From the NCBI GenBank assembly GCA_001414485.1, contig LLEY01000004.1, positions 186,001-250,000 on the forward strand: a stretch of DNA of 64,000 nucleotides, in the 5' to 3' direction. Position 1 is the stretch's first letter, and each line of letters begins with the position of its first letter. The DNA is from Calycina herbarum (Eukaryota > Ascomycota > Leotiomycetes > Helotiales > Pezizellaceae). A program made the position numbers and the translations under genes. The notes under the pieces were generated by a model. The model saw nothing but the letters and a program-made list of their open reading frames with translations. It did not search any database and was not told the origin of the DNA. Positions 61,831 to 64,000 of this stretch are shown one piece after another.

Positions 61831-64000
61831 TATCTAGTTCTCAAGCTGAGATCCAGTACCGTGGAATAAGTTTTCCTCAATTTCTCCATCAATAATTTAT
61901 ACTCTAAAATCCTTCTTTGAAAAGGATAGATGAAAGGATATAGCTAGAAGAAACCCTAGCTCTCATACAAGAAAACATCTCTTCATAAACAACCTAGCAA
62001 AAATACATAACCCATCTAACTTACTCCACCAAAACCAAAACCAACTTCAACTCTCATACCTAGCCAAAACTTTATACAAAGAAATCCAAGTGTAATCTCA
62101 ACATCTTACCAACTCAACACAAGCAAAAATCCCCGAGGAATATAAGAAGACCTACAAATTGTTATAATACTACCACAAACAGTTTGATTGAGATCTGAAA
62201 AAGTGGTATATCATAAAAACGGCGGCTTACCGAGTTTCTAACATTACACAAAGTCTAAATTTACTGGGTGTCAAGAAATAAGCGAGGTACGAATGGAAAG
62301 AGCTACATGAAGAGGGGCCGATGAAGATAACGTCATCAGAAATATGCGCTATGCTACAAACTTATGAAAGCAAGAGGCTATGGAAGAAATGCGGAAGAGC
62401 CATGAAGGGAAGCGGAGCAGGATAAATGAATCAGTCATCAGCGTGACTACACACCTGAAAGAACCCCAAACTAAAAGCCAACCTCATATCTAGGCGCCCG
62501 GAATGCACGAGGTGCTACAAATCAAGTTCCGTCAAAGAATCCCTCAAGTTGGAGAAAGTTTGAGTCCCAACTTGCTAAAGAGCCATTAGACTGTATCCAA
62601 CAAACCAACATAACATCTAGTCACCAGGAATGCACGATAAACAACAAAGTGTTGATTTGATACTTCATAAGGAACCCCAACCTATACCCAACCTGAAATC
62701 TAGACGCGAGGAATGCGCGGCCTGCTACAACCCCTTTCATTCAAAGAGATATATCATCGTTTTATGTTGGAGAAAGCTTTGACTGGCAGACTCATAAAGA
62801 ACCCGCAGGCTCTATCCAACATTCTGATCCAGGCACCAGGAATGCGCGACATGCTACAAATTTCTCTCCTCAAAGAAAGTCAACCTTGACTGATGTTCCT
62901 CCAACTCCAACGACCAGAACCGCTTCGAAGAATTTCAAGTTACCTCCAACACTCTCTAAAAGCGGAGGACGATGACAATGAACGTGCGATTTCCAACAAA
63001 CCAACAGGTACCGACATCTTTTACCCCTTATCAAAGCTCGAGTAATCCAACAACTCCCCAACAAGTCAACTCAAAGAGTACAACTTAATTCCAACGCCAT
63101 CTTACCACATCAGGGAATGGCGAACTGCAACAGAACACTTCTAAATTTCTAAAGGCAAATCAAATCACAAGCAGAGAATGACGTAAGATACTCGCGAAGT
63201 GCAACATAATAATGTTCTATTTTCTCTTCCCGAAAGACTTTTAGGTTGGCAACAGGATATGGAAAGATGGTTCTTATACCAAAAATGCTGCAATGATGTT
63301 GGTACTGTTACAAAGATGTTGGCAACTACGGAGGGAGACAAAAGAGAGTGTTGTGTCAAACATTTAAGAATGTTGCTTCGGCATGAGATGGATTTAAGGT
63401 TAATCCCCAACCCAACAGGTCATAATTCAAATAAAGAGTTTTAGAACTTGGGAGCAGGTGAGTTAAAAGCAAAGCGCGAGGGGAGTTGGTTTACATTCAA
63501 GACAAAGAAGTTCTTGCGAGGAGAATGTCCATGCCGAATTATTCTTGATATTCACCTTGAAGGCCATAAGCAAGGCTTGATCTCGAGGCCTAACTCCATG
63601 GGTATAGCTTTCGTCATTCTAACTTTCTAGAAGCGTCTTTGGGTTGATTGGCTATCCATACTAGAAAGATAGAACAACGAAAGCCATCCACTGCCGAATT
63701 TGCTGCCCACAGCTAGCCTGTATCACTGAAAGGATCGAAATTCTGGGAGAGAGAGGAAATGAAATCCAATCTCACACTTCATCAACCGGCGGAGAAACCA
63801 AATCCGTCTCTGATCTTCATTTAAAGATGTGTGTGATAGCAGTGATGCTGGGGAAAAAACGGCATCTAACCATGTTAATCTCTCCAAATTGCCGATCGAT
63901 AGAGTTGCATGACCAGGGAGTATGAGCTGCAGCACACCTCCCAACCCAATTCGGGAACCTTCTCCAAATTGATCAAAGACCAAAAGGGCGCGCAGGAACA
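61831..64000. other. gene-poor right end of the window
   Basis: 2.2 kb of AT-leaning sequence with the degenerate tandem repeat at 62455-62880. Frames at 63199-63444 and 63723-63983 have no clear protein features, and a gene entering from the right cannot be excluded. Confidence 0.4.
62455..62880. repeat. degenerate tandem repeat, four units
   Basis: Four diverged units share a core: aaccc-a-ctatatccaac, then tctag-cgccaggaatgc, then cgacatgctacaa and a ttggagaaagtttga tail. The ggaatgc core occurs at about 62500, 62627, 62710 and 62839, so unit length varies (about 83-129 bp). No frame runs through it. Confidence 0.65.

Overview
The window is nuclear DNA of a filamentous ascomycete (Pezizomycotina; a Leotiomycete such as a Botrytis/Sclerotinia relative is my guess, not proven). 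The evidence is: genes split by many 45-120 bp introns with GTAAGT/GTATGT donors and CTAAC branch sites; a purely fungal gene set (NCE101, GGC1, HEM13, ATG8, RPC82, a 2EXR protein); AT-rich blocks almost free of CA/TG dinucleotides, as left by repeat-induced point mutation (RIP); and no operons. Most gene models were rebuilt by hand-joining exons, and exon sums are divisible by three in every complete model.

Layout. 1-1740 is a RIP-degraded repeat. 2243-12584 carries glycogen branching enzyme (+), uS19/RPS15 (-), acidic ribosomal protein P2 (-), PCF11 (-) and a small secreted I9-type inhibitor (+). 12585-27169 carries a HOOK dynein adaptor (+), an unnamed multi-exon gene (-), adenylate kinase (-), proteasome RPN8 (+), a SWIM zinc-finger protein (-), coproporphyrinogen oxidase HEM13 (-) and ATG8 (+). 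27974-44991 carries an unnamed 809-residue coiled-coil protein (-), NCE101 (-), a 2EXR protein (+), an intron-containing tRNA-His (+) beside a second RIP relic, mitochondrial GTP/GDP carrier (-), RNA polymerase III subunit RPC82 (-), complex III QCR2 (+), F1-ATPase epsilon (+) and NatC subunit MAK10/NAA35 (+). From 45000 on the window is sparser: a PLAC8 protein (-), the EH/UBA endocytic scaffold EDE1 (+), a secreted four-cysteine protein (+), a membrane protein (-) and the last exons of another membrane protein (-), then a gene-poor tail with degenerate tandem repeats.

The genes are mostly unlinked housekeeping functions: translation and mRNA 3' processing, mitochondrial energy (QCR2, ATP15, GGC1, HEM13), protein turnover (RPN8, ATG8), and membrane traffic (HOOK, EDE1). 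I see no secondary-metabolite cluster, no provirus and no convincing new multi-gene system. The less ordinary signals are a family of about 190-210 bp terminal-inverted-repeat elements scattered between genes, a foldback insertion inside an intron, a GC-AG intron in RPN8, long or retained introns that stay open in frame (HOOK, EDE1), and short Cys-rich or membrane genes hidden in several small exons.
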